Shown: in pieces, positions 43,926-52,756 of the stretch
How the letters are laid out: each line of letters starts with the position of its first letter
Numbering within the stretch: the first letter of the stretch is position 1
DNA from: Hyunsoonleella ulvae
GTDB lineage: Bacteria > Bacteroidota > Bacteroidia > Flavobacteriales > Flavobacteriaceae
NCBI RefSeq assembly: GCF_016827605.1
Contig: NZ_JAEPJQ010000001.1
Span: forward strand, 1,116,001-1,180,000
Length of the DNA: 64,000 nt
Direction of reading: 5' to 3'
The notes under the pieces: generated by a model
Database searches by the model: none
Told to the model about the DNA's origin: nothing
The model's input: only the letters and a program-made list of their open reading frames with translations
Made by a program: the position numbers and the translations under genes

Positions 43926-44366
43926 TTACTCTTTTATCATAGCAATATGTGGAATACCATCCTCTAGATACTCCTCTCCTATTTGCTTAAATCCTAAATT
44001 ATTATAAAAATGCTCTAAATGCGATTGGGCAGAGATCTTTAATTTAGTTTCATTGAAGTGTAACTTAATTGCTTTAATAGAAGCTTCCATAATACTGTAT
44101 CCATAGTTATGGGCTCTTTCACTTTGCTTTACCACTACTCTACCAATACTGGCTTTATCAAAATAATTTCCTGGTTTAAAAATACGCGTATAAGCTACTA
44201 ATGTTTCATCTTTAAAACCTAAAACATGCAGTGCTTTTTCGTCATTACCATCCATATCTTGATAGACACAATCCTGTTCAACAACAAATACCTCTGTACG
44301 TAATTGTAAAACGTTATATAATTCGTGTAAGGTTAATTCATTAAAAGTTTTTACAGTAATCTTCAC
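43926..44366 (-). CDS. GNAT N-acetyltransferase, ElaA family
   Basis: 146 aa, typical ElaA size. The ElaA N-terminus LYNVLQLRTEVFVVEQDCVYQDMDGNDEKALHVLG is well conserved, with RIFKPG and the acetyl-CoA loop IGRVVVKQSERAHNYGYSIMEASI, then HFYNNLGFKQIGEEYLEDGIPHIAM. It is a cytoplasmic acyltransferase with unknown acceptor. Its stop codon is adjacent to that of the LRR gene with no intergenic base. Confidence 0.93.
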   Translation of the reverse strand: MKITVKTFNELTLHELYNVLQLRTEVFVVEQDCVYQDMDGNDEKALHVLGFKDETLVAYTRIFKPGNYFDKASIGRVVVKQSERAHNYGYSIMEASIKAIKLHFNETKLKISAQSHLEHFYNNLGFKQIGEEYLEDGIPHIAMIKE

Positions 44367-44429
44367 TTAAAATTCATTTAAAAAGCTGCTACCACAACAC
44401 CTAGCGCAACTATCTGCTATAATTATTTC

Positions 44430-45350
44430 TTAATCCTGTACTATTACTTCTTTTGCATCATCCTTGCCATACTCTGGTTGAATATTTACATGATTAATAT
44501 CGTATTTATGTAATACCAGGGTTTCAATATCCTTTAAAATAGCATCAAATTTAGATAAGGTAATATCCTCATTAAAATCAATATGTGCCTCTAAATGAAT
44601 TTCATCTTCATTAAGTTGCCATACATGCACATGATGTGTGTTTTTTACAGACTCAAAAGCATTAATCTCATCAACAATATGTTGTACGGGAATATGGTCT
44701 GGAGTAAATAACATCAATACTTTTGTTGAATTTTTTAATAAATCCCACCCCATCCAAATTAAGTATAATGCAATAGCAAAAGTTAATACACTATCTACCC
44801 AAAAAACTTCAAAAAACTTCATTAATAAACCACCAAGCAACACTGCAACACTTGCCATCATATCAGTTAATAAGTGTATGTAAACACTTTTCATATTCAT
44901 GTTAGCATTAGCATCTTTCTTAAGCAATAACACACTAAATCCATTACCCAGAATAGCAATAACAGATAACCATATTACCAAGTTAGATGCAATACTTTGT
45001 GGGTTTTTAAAACGTTCTACAGCTTCAACAATCAATAAAATAGCAACTATTATTAAAGTAGCAGCATTGATAAAGGCTGCTAAAATTTCAGCCCGCTTAT
45101 AACCAAACGTCTTTTTACTGGAAGCTTTTCTTCTAGCAAGTCGGTTAGCTATATAGCTAATAACAAGCGATAAAACATCACTAAAATTGTGTAAAGCATC
45201 ACTTAATAATGATAAACTACCTGATATAATACCACCAATAACTTGAGCTATGGTAATAACAATATTAAGTAAAATAGAAATAAATAGATTACGACCCTTT
45301 AAGTCGCCATGATGGTGGTGCGTGTGATTATGATCATGCGAATGGCCCAT
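44430..45350 (-). CDS. Cation diffusion facilitator (CDF) metal/proton antiporter
   Basis: 306 aa. A His-rich N-terminus (MGHSHDHNHTHHHHG) binds metal. Six transmembrane helices (about 18-210) carry the zinc-site motifs LLSDALHNFSDVLSL (helix II, DxxHN/D) and HLLTDMMAS (helix V, HxxxD). A cytoplasmic dimerisation domain (about 215-300) ends with TLVLHKYDINHVNIQPEY. The HxxxD and DALHN pattern is that of Zn-type (ZitB/CzcD) exporters. It lies 23 bases after rpiB on the same strand. Confidence 0.94.
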   Translation of the reverse strand: MGHSHDHNHTHHHHGDLKGRNLFISILLNIVITIAQVIGGIISGSLSLLSDALHNFSDVLSLVISYIANRLARRKASSKKTFGYKRAEILAAFINAATLIIVAILLIVEAVERFKNPQSIASNLVIWLSVIAILGNGFSVLLLKKDANANMNMKSVYIHLLTDMMASVAVLLGGLLMKFFEVFWVDSVLTFAIALYLIWMGWDLLKNSTKVLMLFTPDHIPVQHIVDEINAFESVKNTHHVHVWQLNEDEIHLEAHIDFNEDITLSKFDAILKDIETLVLHKYDINHVNIQPEYGKDDAKEVIVQD

Positions 45351-45373
45351 CTTCTATATCTAGTAAAAATGAA

Positions 45374-45808
45374 TTAACAAGATAACGGAATTTTATCTAT
45401 TCGGTTTTGGTGTCTCCCGCCTTCAAAATTGGTATTTAAAAACGTTTCTACCATTTGTATAGCTTGCGGTATAGCAGTAAAACGTGCCGGAATACATAAT
45501 ACATTTGCATTGTTATGTTGTCGTATTAATTCCACAATTTCTTTGGTCCAACATAAACCAGCTCTAATTTCTTGATATTTATTAGCAGTCATAGCTACAC
45601 CATTGGCACTACCACAAATTAAAATACCAAAATCAGCATCTTTGTCTACTATTGTTTTTGCAACAGGGTGTACAAAATCTGGATAATCTACACTGTCATG
45701 AACATCGGTGCCATAATTATTAACAGTATGTCCTTTACTTTCTAGATACGTTTTAATGGCAAATTTATAATCTGTACCTGCGTGATCGTTTCCTATTGAA
45801 ATTGTCAT
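45374..45808 (-). CDS. rpiB: Ribose-5-phosphate isomerase B
   Basis: 144 aa, the full RpiB length. It interconverts ribose-5-phosphate and ribulose-5-phosphate in the pentose phosphate pathway. GNDHAGTDYKFAIKTYLESKGHTVNNYGTD holds the active-site Asp and His, ILICGSANGVAMTANK the catalytic Cys and phosphate loop, and IPARFTA the C-terminal substrate loop. It is probably co-transcribed with the downstream CDF gene and transcribed away from the long gap at 45809-46445. Confidence 0.96.
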   Translation of the reverse strand: MTISIGNDHAGTDYKFAIKTYLESKGHTVNNYGTDVHDSVDYPDFVHPVAKTIVDKDADFGILICGSANGVAMTANKYQEIRAGLCWTKEIVELIRQHNNANVLCIPARFTAIPQAIQMVETFLNTNFEGGRHQNRIDKIPLSC

Positions 45809-46344
45809 GATAGTATTAAATAAGTAGTTTTACACCACAAAGTTACTAAATCCTAATACTGTTAACTAGATATTTAATGACTTGTTAATATCTCTTGATG
45901 AAATTTGATAAAAATAAGTTGTAAAATTCCTTAAAAATTACAATCCATAACATTTACATAACATACAAATTAGTTTATGTAAATTTTTGGTTAAGTTATC
46001 AGCACCTTAAGGTATAGTTTTAAGCTATGTTAACAACCAGAAATAGTAAACATTTTTTGTTAGTAGTAGTTTTTCACAATTGTTAATAGTAAAATGAAAT
46101 TGACTAAATTTTAAGATATTACATTTTTAAAAGCTGTTAATTTCCTATCAACAAAAATCAATAAGATATATTTCAAAATAATACCTAAAAAAGTTATACC
46201 GTTATTAACACACTATTATAATCATCATTTATTTTTTTAAATTTTAAAAAGAAAATATTAATATGATATATAATGTGGATAAGTAAATAATGTATGGTAA
46301 AACGAGTTTAAACTTAAAAAAACATCCATTTAATATTAAAACCG
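45809..46344. other. Long AT-rich gap with DnaA-box-like words (candidate replication origin)
   Basis: More than 500 bases between divergent rpiB and rnr, with no ORF and very high A+T. TGTGGATAA at 46274-46282 is a perfect reverse DnaA box, and TTATTAACA at 46202-46210 fits TTATNNACA. TGTTAACAA at 46028-46036 is a looser match, and TGTTAATA words recur. Genes on both sides read away. This fits an origin, but dnaA, gyrB and similar markers are absent and GC skew was not computed. Confidence 0.3.
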
Positions 46345-46393
46345 TAGTTTTGTGAAAACTTGATATCTTCACTATGCTTTATTATCAAGTTTT
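46345..46393 (+). promoter_or_regulatory. rnr promoter (-7 box TAGTTTTG) and leader hairpin
   Basis: TAGTTTTG at 46345-46352 fits TAnnTTTG. Just after it AAAACTTGATA (46355-46365) pairs perfectly with TATCAAGTTTT (46383-46393, followed by more T), which would fold at the very 5' end of the mRNA. It may protect or attenuate the transcript, and could be autoregulatory given that the gene is an RNase. Confidence 0.45.
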
Positions 46394-46445
46394 TTAGAAC
46401 GAATTCCTGACACTTTTAGGAAATGAAATGATTACAAAAATTTAA

Positions 46446-48680
46446 ATGGCAAAACGAAAAAAGAGAAAAAGATCAAATACTAAAATATCGAATCTTACAA
46501 ATACAATTTTAAGTATACTTAAAAAGGACAGAAACCAAGCCTTTAACTACAAACAAATAGCTGCAAAACTTGGTGTAAATGATGCCAGTAGCCGCAACCA
46601 AATTATAAAAACTTTAGCTAAACTTGCTGCAAAACAAGAGATAGAACAAGTAGATCGTGGTAAGTTCAAGGCAATTATTAATGCAGAATATCATACAGGT
46701 ATTTTAGATATGTCTGGTAAAGGAACAGGTTATATTATCTGTGACGATTTTGATGAAGATGTATTTATAGCATCTAATAATATTAATAAAGCATTAGATG
46801 GTGATGAAGTAGAATTTTATGCCTACAAGAGACGTAAACGAGGAAAAATAGAAGGAGAGATTACCAACATTATAAAACGTGCTAAATCAGAGTATGTAGG
46901 GGTAATCCAAATTCAAAAGAATAGTAATTATGCGTTTGTAGTACCCGATAGCGGAAAAATGTACAAAGATATTTTTGTACCTATCAATAAAACTTTAAAA
47001 GCAGAAGATGGTGATAAAGTATTAGTATCACTTGAAGATTGGCCAGATAATGCTGACTCACCTTATGGTAAAGTAATTAAGATTCTTGGAAAACCAGGAG
47101 AGCACAGTACCGAAATTCATGCTATTTTGGCAGAATATGGTTTACCACACGAATTTCCTCATGACGTTGAAGCATTTGCAAACGAATTAGATACATCTAT
47201 TACCGAAGTTGAAATAGCTAAGCGTAGAGATATGCGTAAAGATTTAACCTTTACCATAGATCCTAAAGATGCTAAGGATTTTGATGATGCGCTTTCTTTT
47301 GAAGTATTAGATAATGGTTTATACGAAATAGGTATTCACATAGCAGATGTGTCCCACTATCTAAAAGAAGGCACTCCCCTAGATGATGAAGCTTACGAGC
47401 GTGCTACCTCTATTTATTTAGTAGATCGTGTGGTACCAATGTTACCGGAAGTATTATCAAATAATGCCTGCTCGTTGAGACCTCATGAAGAGAAATATAC
47501 TTTTTCTGCAGTGTTTCAAATGAATGACAAGGCCGAAATAAAAAATGAATGGTTTGGTAGAACAGTAACCTATAGTGATGCACGTTATGCTTACGAAGAA
47601 GCGCAAGCTATAATAGAAAATAATTCAGGTGTCACGTTGAGCGCAGTCGAAACGTCTCAAATCAGCACCGAAATACCCGAAGGCGTATCACTTACCGGAA
47701 ATACTTATAAAACAAAATATGAGTTAGCCAAAGCTATTCTTACCCTTGACAAACTCGCTAAAATCATGCGTAAAAAACGTATGAGTTCTGGTGCTATTTC
47801 TTTTGATAAAGTAGAGGTAAAATTTAATTTAGATGAAGCTAATAATCCAGAAGGTGTTTACTTTAAAACCAGTAAAGATGCCAATAAATTGATTGAAGAA
47901 TTCATGTTACTGGCCAATAGAAAAGTATCAGAATTTATAGGCAAACAATCGCCTAAAAAAACATTTGTATATCGTGTACATGACGAACCAGATGAAAGTA
48001 AATTAGCTGCATTAAAAAATGTAGTAAGTAGATTTGGGTATAAGTTAAACTTCAAGGATAGAAAGTCCACTACAGCCTCTTTAAATAATCTTTTAAAAGA
48101 TGTTGTTGGTAAAAAAGAACAAAATTTAGTAGATACCTTGGCGATACGCAGTATGAGTAAAGCTGAATATACTACGCATAATATTGGGCATTATGGGTTG
48201 GCTTTTAATTATTACAGTCACTTTACCTCTCCTATCCGTAGATATCCAGATGTGATGGCGCATCGTTTGTTACAGCATTATTTGGATGGTGGTAAATCTG
48301 CTAACGAAGCAGAATACGAAGAAAAATGCAAACATTCTAGTAATATGGAAATGCTAGCTACCAAAGCAGAACGCGATTCTATTAAATACATGCAAATACG
48401 CTTTATGGAAGACCATAAAGATGAGGAATTTGTAGGTGTAATTTCTGGTGTTACCGATTGGGGTATTTATGTAGAAATTATCCAAAATAAGTGCGAGGGC
48501 ATGGTAAGTGTAAGGGATATGACAGACGACCATTATGCATTTGATCAAGACCTATATGCCATGGTGGGGCGCAAAACAGGAACAAGCTATCAATTAGGAG
48601 AAGAGGTTATTGTAAAAGTTAAAAACACCGATTTAATAAAAAAGCATTTGGATTTTTATTTAGTGGGAAAGGTTGAATAA
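46446..48680 (+). CDS. rnr: Ribonuclease R
   Basis: 744 aa. Processive 3'-to-5' exoribonuclease that degrades structured RNA. A basic N-terminus and winged helix (FNYKQIAAKLGVNDASSRNQII) are followed by cold-shock domains (about 80-230). The RNB catalytic domain begins near 270 with FTIDPKDAKDFDDALSFEVLDNGLYEIGIHIADVSHYL (Asp cluster) and includes YSHFTSPIRRYPD. The C-terminal S1 domain starts at EEFVGVISGVTDWGIYVE. Codons 396 onward (GVTLSAVETSQ) come from an inserted repeat sequence inside the RNB domain, kept in frame. It is divergent from rpiB across a 637-base gap. Confidence 0.96.
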   Translation: MAKRKKRKRSNTKISNLTNTILSILKKDRNQAFNYKQIAAKLGVNDASSRNQIIKTLAKLAAKQEIEQVDRGKFKAIINAEYHTGILDMSGKGTGYIICDDFDEDVFIASNNINKALDGDEVEFYAYKRRKRGKIEGEITNIIKRAKSEYVGVIQIQKNSNYAFVVPDSGKMYKDIFVPINKTLKAEDGDKVLVSLEDWPDNADSPYGKVIKILGKPGEHSTEIHAILAEYGLPHEFPHDVEAFANELDTSITEVEIAKRRDMRKDLTFTIDPKDAKDFDDALSFEVLDNGLYEIGIHIADVSHYLKEGTPLDDEAYERATSIYLVDRVVPMLPEVLSNNACSLRPHEEKYTFSAVFQMNDKAEIKNEWFGRTVTYSDARYAYEEAQAIIENNSGVTLSAVETSQISTEIPEGVSLTGNTYKTKYELAKAILTLDKLAKIMRKKRMSSGAISFDKVEVKFNLDEANNPEGVYFKTSKDANKLIEEFMLLANRKVSEFIGKQSPKKTFVYRVHDEPDESKLAALKNVVSRFGYKLNFKDRKSTTASLNNLLKDVVGKKEQNLVDTLAIRSMSKAEYTTHNIGHYGLAFNYYSHFTSPIRRYPDVMAHRLLQHYLDGGKSANEAEYEEKCKHSSNMEMLATKAERDSIKYMQIRFMEDHKDEEFVGVISGVTDWGIYVEIIQNKCEGMVSVRDMTDDHYAFDQDLYAMVGRKTGTSYQLGEEVIVKVKNTDLIKKHLDFYLVGKVE
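47631..47658 (+). repeat. Interspersed repeat word inserted in frame within rnr
   Basis: The core TTGAGCGCAGTCGAAACGT, preceded by GTCACG, differs in composition from the surrounding AT-rich codons. ACGTT and AACGT at its ends can pair as a hairpin. From memory the word TTGAGCGCAGTCGAAA recurs widely between genes in Flavobacteriia. Here it is translated as VTLSAVETS. Confidence 0.5.
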
Positions 48681-48682
48681 TA

Positions 48683-49501
48683 TTAACAACTAGTTTTTAT
48701 CGATTTATGGTAAAAATGACTTTTAAAATTCTTGGTTGTAAAATATTCTGATGGTGTTTGTTGTGTTAAGGATTTAAACTCTCTTATAAAATGGCTTTGA
48801 TCAAAGTATCCATTTTCTAAAACGGTATTCAAATAATCTGGATTTTTATCAAGAAGAAGTTGTTTAATAACATTTTGAAATCGTGTTATCTTTTGAAACT
48901 CTTTTGCAGTTATTCCAAATTGTTTTTTAAAACCTCTTTCAAATTGACGAAGACTTAAATTGGCCTTTTTAGAAATAGTTTCGATGGTATTGCTATTAAA
49001 ATTATAATACAACTCATCAATTATAGCATCCCATTTATCATTTTCTTTTTTATGGTACGTATTAAAAACATCAATCAAAAACAATTCTATCTCCTTAATT
49101 TTAGACTGAGGATTTACACAGGTTTCAAGCTTATTTAACAATTGATCTCCTTTCTGTTTCCATAAAGTCTGCACAGAATAATAACTATCATTAAGTTCAG
49201 AAAACGGTAAAGAACAAAAATGTCTAAAGGCACCACTTTTAAAACGCACGGAGATAAATGATACGTTTTTCTCCTTATCAAACATAAACATTTTTCGTGG
49301 GCACACACTATGTGCTTTAGGAAGCCTTTTATTGTTTACAGATAGTGGTGTATCCAAATAAAAAACCAGTTCTAAACCTGTTCCTGGCATAACCTCAGGA
49401 AGCTCAAAATAATTAGGACTCTTTTTTTCAAAAAAGTAAAACCTGTCAATATATTTTGATAGAAAAGAAGTGGGTTTGTACGATTCGTTTTTAAACATCA
49501 A
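48683..49501 (-). CDS. AraC-family transcriptional regulator
   Basis: 272 aa. An N-terminal DUF6597/AraC-like sensor region (VMPGTGLELVFYLDTP, FISVRFKSGAFRHFCSLPFSEL) precedes the double HTH (about 165-262): IETISKKANLSLRQFERGFKKQFGITAKEFQKITRFQ, then FDQSHFIREFKSLTQQTPSEYF. The start overlaps the end of the upstream monooxygenase gene by 11 bases, so the two form an operon. It probably regulates a small metabolic or stress response; the effector is unknown. Confidence 0.92.
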   Translation of the reverse strand: MMFKNESYKPTSFLSKYIDRFYFFEKKSPNYFELPEVMPGTGLELVFYLDTPLSVNNKRLPKAHSVCPRKMFMFDKEKNVSFISVRFKSGAFRHFCSLPFSELNDSYYSVQTLWKQKGDQLLNKLETCVNPQSKIKEIELFLIDVFNTYHKKENDKWDAIIDELYYNFNSNTIETISKKANLSLRQFERGFKKQFGITAKEFQKITRFQNVIKQLLLDKNPDYLNTVLENGYFDQSHFIREFKSLTQQTPSEYFTTKNFKSHFYHKSIKTSC

Positions 49502-49772
49502 ATGTTTCTATGGAAGGCGCTTCAGTTAATAATGGCGTTATAGATGCTATAAAGGTATTAAAATGATCGGAAGTGTTATGCTTTTCCAAATCGTCTTCAC
49601 TTTTGTATGCTTCGTAGAAAAAGAATTCATTTTCATTCTGTAAACCTCTAGATATTTTATAAGTTATGCATCCAGGTTCTAAACTACTTTTAGCTACCAT
49701 AACTTCAGCTACTTTTAAAAATTCTGCAATGGCACTATCTTGTATGTTTGCTTGTACTACTACTTTTTTCAT
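49491..49772 (-). CDS. Antibiotic biosynthesis monooxygenase (ABM/YgiN-like) domain protein
   Basis: 93 aa, a single ferredoxin-like ABM domain. The pattern KVVVQANIQDSAIAEFLKVAEVMVAKSSLEPGCITYKISRG, then FFFYEAYKSEDDLEKHNTSDHF, is typical, with the conserved E of FYE and the H of the helix. These proteins act as putative quinol or small-molecule monooxygenases or dimeric binders. It overlaps and precedes the AraC regulator gene, suggesting joint regulation. Confidence 0.88.
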   Translation of the reverse strand: MKKVVVQANIQDSAIAEFLKVAEVMVAKSSLEPGCITYKISRGLQNENEFFFYEAYKSEDDLEKHNTSDHFNTFIASITPLLTEAPSIETFDV

Positions 49773-49865
49773 TTTGTATAATTTTTATAGGACAAAAATG
49801 AAAAAGAAGAAGTTAATAGGATTGTAAAAAAGCGACAATAATACATATAAGTATTATGTTTCTTA

Positions 49866-50507
49866 TTATTGTTTTAGTTGTTTCAATCTTAATTTACCAA
49901 CTTCAAGCCCTAAGGCAATTGCAATTAGAAATTGTACTATTATTAAAATTGTCTTATTAGAAAAAGGTTGTTGTTCTGCGATGAGTTTTGCTTTATTTGC
50001 TTTATCTAACGCTTCTAAAAATTTAGTTGCCGGTTCGCATAATTCATCTGCTTCTTTATTTTCGTAATCAGCCGAATTACCACATAATAACATCTTAAAG
50101 TTGTCCCAATCTGCTATTTCGGTATCAATTGGTCTCCAACGATACTGGGAAACAAAATGTGCTATTCTGCAAGTATTAGAGCATTTTTCATTTACTCTAC
50201 ATAGTTCGGGGTCTTTATTTGTCTGATCCAAAGCTACATCCCACCATACACCACAATCATCCATTCTATATTCTATTCGTTGCATCATATATCCAAATGT
50301 TTCTTTAGCATCGTTAACTAATTCAAGAGACCTAGTTTTTCTGGTATCAGCAGCAATCTGTGAAAGAGCAGCCAAAACACCAATAAAACCAATAACAACC
50401 AAAAAGTATTCTAGATATTTTAAAATAAACTTAGGTATTAATTGATGGAATATCCACGCAAATCCTGCAACTACAACAAAAATTAAGCATGCTAATAGTA
50501 TTGTCAT
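49866..50507 (-). CDS. Membrane protein with Cys-rich central domain, unknown function
   Basis: 213 aa. Two transmembrane helices near the N-terminus (about 1-20 and 30-52) and one near the C-terminus (about 183-203) flank a ~125-residue soluble part with seven Cys (DDCGVWWD, LCRVNEKCSNTCRIAHF, LLCGNSADY, ELCEP), suggesting disulphides on the periplasmic side. It then ends with a short basic tail. No family was recognised. It has short gaps to neighbours and no obvious operon partner; the sulphate-type transporter gene downstream on the same strand is separated by about 96 bases in the other direction. Confidence 0.65.
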   Translation of the reverse strand: MTILLACLIFVVVAGFAWIFHQLIPKFILKYLEYFLVVIGFIGVLAALSQIAADTRKTRSLELVNDAKETFGYMMQRIEYRMDDCGVWWDVALDQTNKDPELCRVNEKCSNTCRIAHFVSQYRWRPIDTEIADWDNFKMLLCGNSADYENKEADELCEPATKFLEALDKANKAKLIAEQQPFSNKTILIIVQFLIAIALGLEVGKLRLKQLKQ

Positions 50508-50603
50508 TTCTATTATTATTTATAAGTTATTTAGTTTTGATCTTTAATTCATACAAATAACAGGACCAAACAGAATTTTAAATGTTTATTCTGGTTTAAA
50601 CAT

Positions 50604-52268
50604 TTAGCCTTTCAATTTTGTTTTCAAATAGCCAAAAGCAGTATCAATATCCTCAAATACATCTTCTTTAGGTACTAAATCAGGAATAATATCTACAGCT
50701 AACAACATATCTTTAGGTTGCTCCTTAAGCCCTACAAGAAGCACTTCAATACCTTCGTTACGTAAATCAAAAATGGTATCTTCTAAAGCATATAAACCAG
50801 ATTGATCCATATAAGGCACACGATCCATTCTTAGAATTACCGCTTTTATTTCCTCTGGTAAGGCTTTAATTTGGTCTTTAAAGTAAGAAGTAAATCCGAA
50901 GAATAAAGCACCATATAAATGTTTGATGATTACTTTATTTTTGTACTTCTCGTAGAATTCAATTTCATCTTGCCATGGTTTGTTACCATCTATATCAGCT
51001 ACTGCGCCAACTTCCAAACCTTGTTCGCTAATATCTCCTGACTTTTTCATAAATAACAAACAAGCTAAAGCAATCCCAATACCAACAGCATGAATTAAAC
51101 TTCCAAAGGTAGTTACCGATAATACCAAAATTAATACGACAGCATCAGCTCTTGGCACCTTCAATAAATGTTTCAGGCCTTTAAAATCCACAATTTTAAA
51201 TCCGATAGGAATTAGTAAACCAGCTAATACACAAAGTGGAATATGAGCTGCCAATTGTCCTAAACCAAGCAATACCGCCAATAGAAAAATACCATGAAAG
51301 ATTCCCGATAAACGTGTCTTACCTCCTGCATTAATATTTACCACGGTGCCTTTTGTAGCACCAGCTCCAGGTATGCCTCCAATAGCAGCAGCAAGCATAT
51401 TGCCAATACCTTGTCCAATTAATTCACGATTACTATTATGTTTGGTTTTCGTCATATTATCTGCAATCACAGAAGTTAAAAGGGAATCAATACTTCCTAA
51501 AACAGCAAGCACCAAACCATATTCAATAATTTTTGGATAATAACTAGCGTCAACGTCAAGTATACCCCCTAATTGAAACGAGGGTAATCCAGAGGGTATC
51601 TCACCAATTAGAGGCACATCCATCTTAAAATAATAGGCAACTAACGTTGCTACAATCAAAGCCACTAAAGCGCTAGGAATGGCCTTAGTAATTTTTGGAA
51701 ACACAAAATAGATAAGTATGGTAATACCTCCTAATAGTAGTGCATTGAGATTTGCTTCAGAAAACAATCTTGGAAAATCTTGAATAACCGCCCAAGTAGA
51801 TTTTGCAGAATCTAGGCCTACAAAAGGAAACAACTGTAGAATGACAATAATTAATCCTACACCGCTCATAAAACCTGATATTACAGGATACGGAAAATAT
51901 TTTACATAACCAGCAATATTCAAAAAACCAAAAATAACTTGAAACAAGCCTCCTAACAAAAAAGTGAGTAAAATGATACTCATACCATTTTCAAGACTGC
52001 CACTTAGTTGTATAGCTGTAACCACCAAGGCTGCAGAAACCACAGTCATAGGACCTGTGGGACCACTAGCTTGGGTCTCGGTACCACCAAACAAAGCAGC
52101 AAAAATACCAACAGCAATCGCTCCATATAATCCAGCTGTAGCGCCCATACCAGATTGTACACCAAAAGCCAATGCCAATGGCAGTGCAACAACCCCAGCA
52201 ACTAAACCACCAGTAAAATCGCCTTTTAAATTTTTAATATTGTAGAATTTTGATAGCATAGGTTTCAT
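50604..52268 (-). CDS. SulP-family inorganic anion transporter with STAS domain
   Basis: 554 aa. About 10-14 transmembrane helices with SulP landmarks: GDFTGGLVAGVVALPLALAFGVQSGM, GPTGPMTVVSAALV, GIGNMLAAAIGGIPGAGATKGTVVNI and RLSGIFHGIFLL. The C-terminal STAS domain (about 430-550) has VILRMDRVPYMDQSGLYALEDTI. SulP proteins carry sulphate, bicarbonate or related anions; no carbonic anhydrase or sulphur gene is adjacent to decide. The ATG at 52268 yields the normal N-terminus. Confidence 0.93.
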   Translation of the reverse strand: MKPMLSKFYNIKNLKGDFTGGLVAGVVALPLALAFGVQSGMGATAGLYGAIAVGIFAALFGGTETQASGPTGPMTVVSAALVVTAIQLSGSLENGMSIILLTFLLGGLFQVIFGFLNIAGYVKYFPYPVISGFMSGVGLIIVILQLFPFVGLDSAKSTWAVIQDFPRLFSEANLNALLLGGITILIYFVFPKITKAIPSALVALIVATLVAYYFKMDVPLIGEIPSGLPSFQLGGILDVDASYYPKIIEYGLVLAVLGSIDSLLTSVIADNMTKTKHNSNRELIGQGIGNMLAAAIGGIPGAGATKGTVVNINAGGKTRLSGIFHGIFLLAVLLGLGQLAAHIPLCVLAGLLIPIGFKIVDFKGLKHLLKVPRADAVVLILVLSVTTFGSLIHAVGIGIALACLLFMKKSGDISEQGLEVGAVADIDGNKPWQDEIEFYEKYKNKVIIKHLYGALFFGFTSYFKDQIKALPEEIKAVILRMDRVPYMDQSGLYALEDTIFDLRNEGIEVLLVGLKEQPKDMLLAVDIIPDLVPKEDVFEDIDTAFGYLKTKLKG

Positions 52269-52372
52269 TTTATGAGATGCCCACGAAGTTAGTCCAAAAA
52301 AATTTTAAAATCAATCTCACTAAAATTGTTGGTCAATTATTTTTATCTTCGGTTTAATTCAAAAACAGACTT

Positions 52373-52669
52373 ATGGTACTTACAACCACAAATTCCATAG
52401 AAAAGCATCCCATAGAAGATTATTTAGGTATTGTTACAGGTGTTTCAAGTAATTTGAAGAAAAAATATTCCTTTAAAACAGAGAAAAACCTAGAAATAAC
52501 CTCAACACTAATAGAGGAGGCTAAGGAAGAAGCGTTTCAAAATTTAAAAGCAAATGCACAGAAACTTGGCGCCAATGCAATAGTGGGTATTACCATAGAT
52601 TTTGAAACCTCATCAGGAATGTGCTTTTTTGTTTCCATAACCGGTACAGCTGTAAAAGTTGCAGTGTAA
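52373..52669 (+). CDS. YbjQ-type heavy-metal-binding-domain protein
   Basis: 98 aa, one YbjQ (UPF0145) domain: an N-terminal beta strand, an amphipathic helix EEAKEEAFQNLKANAQKLGANAIVGITIDFET and a final strand pair. The helix and GANAIVG signature are clear. The fold forms pentamers or binds metals in relatives; the role here is unknown. It is divergent from the SulP gene with 104 bases between starts. Confidence 0.85.
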   Translation: MVLTTTNSIEKHPIEDYLGIVTGVSSNLKKKYSFKTEKNLEITSTLIEEAKEEAFQNLKANAQKLGANAIVGITIDFETSSGMCFFVSITGTAVKVAV

Positions 52670-52756
52670 ATGTTTATGTTTTCTTAAATTGAAAGAAGGC
52701 AGGAATAATTATTGGTAATTTTACGTTATAAATTGAAATTTAAAAAATTGATCATA

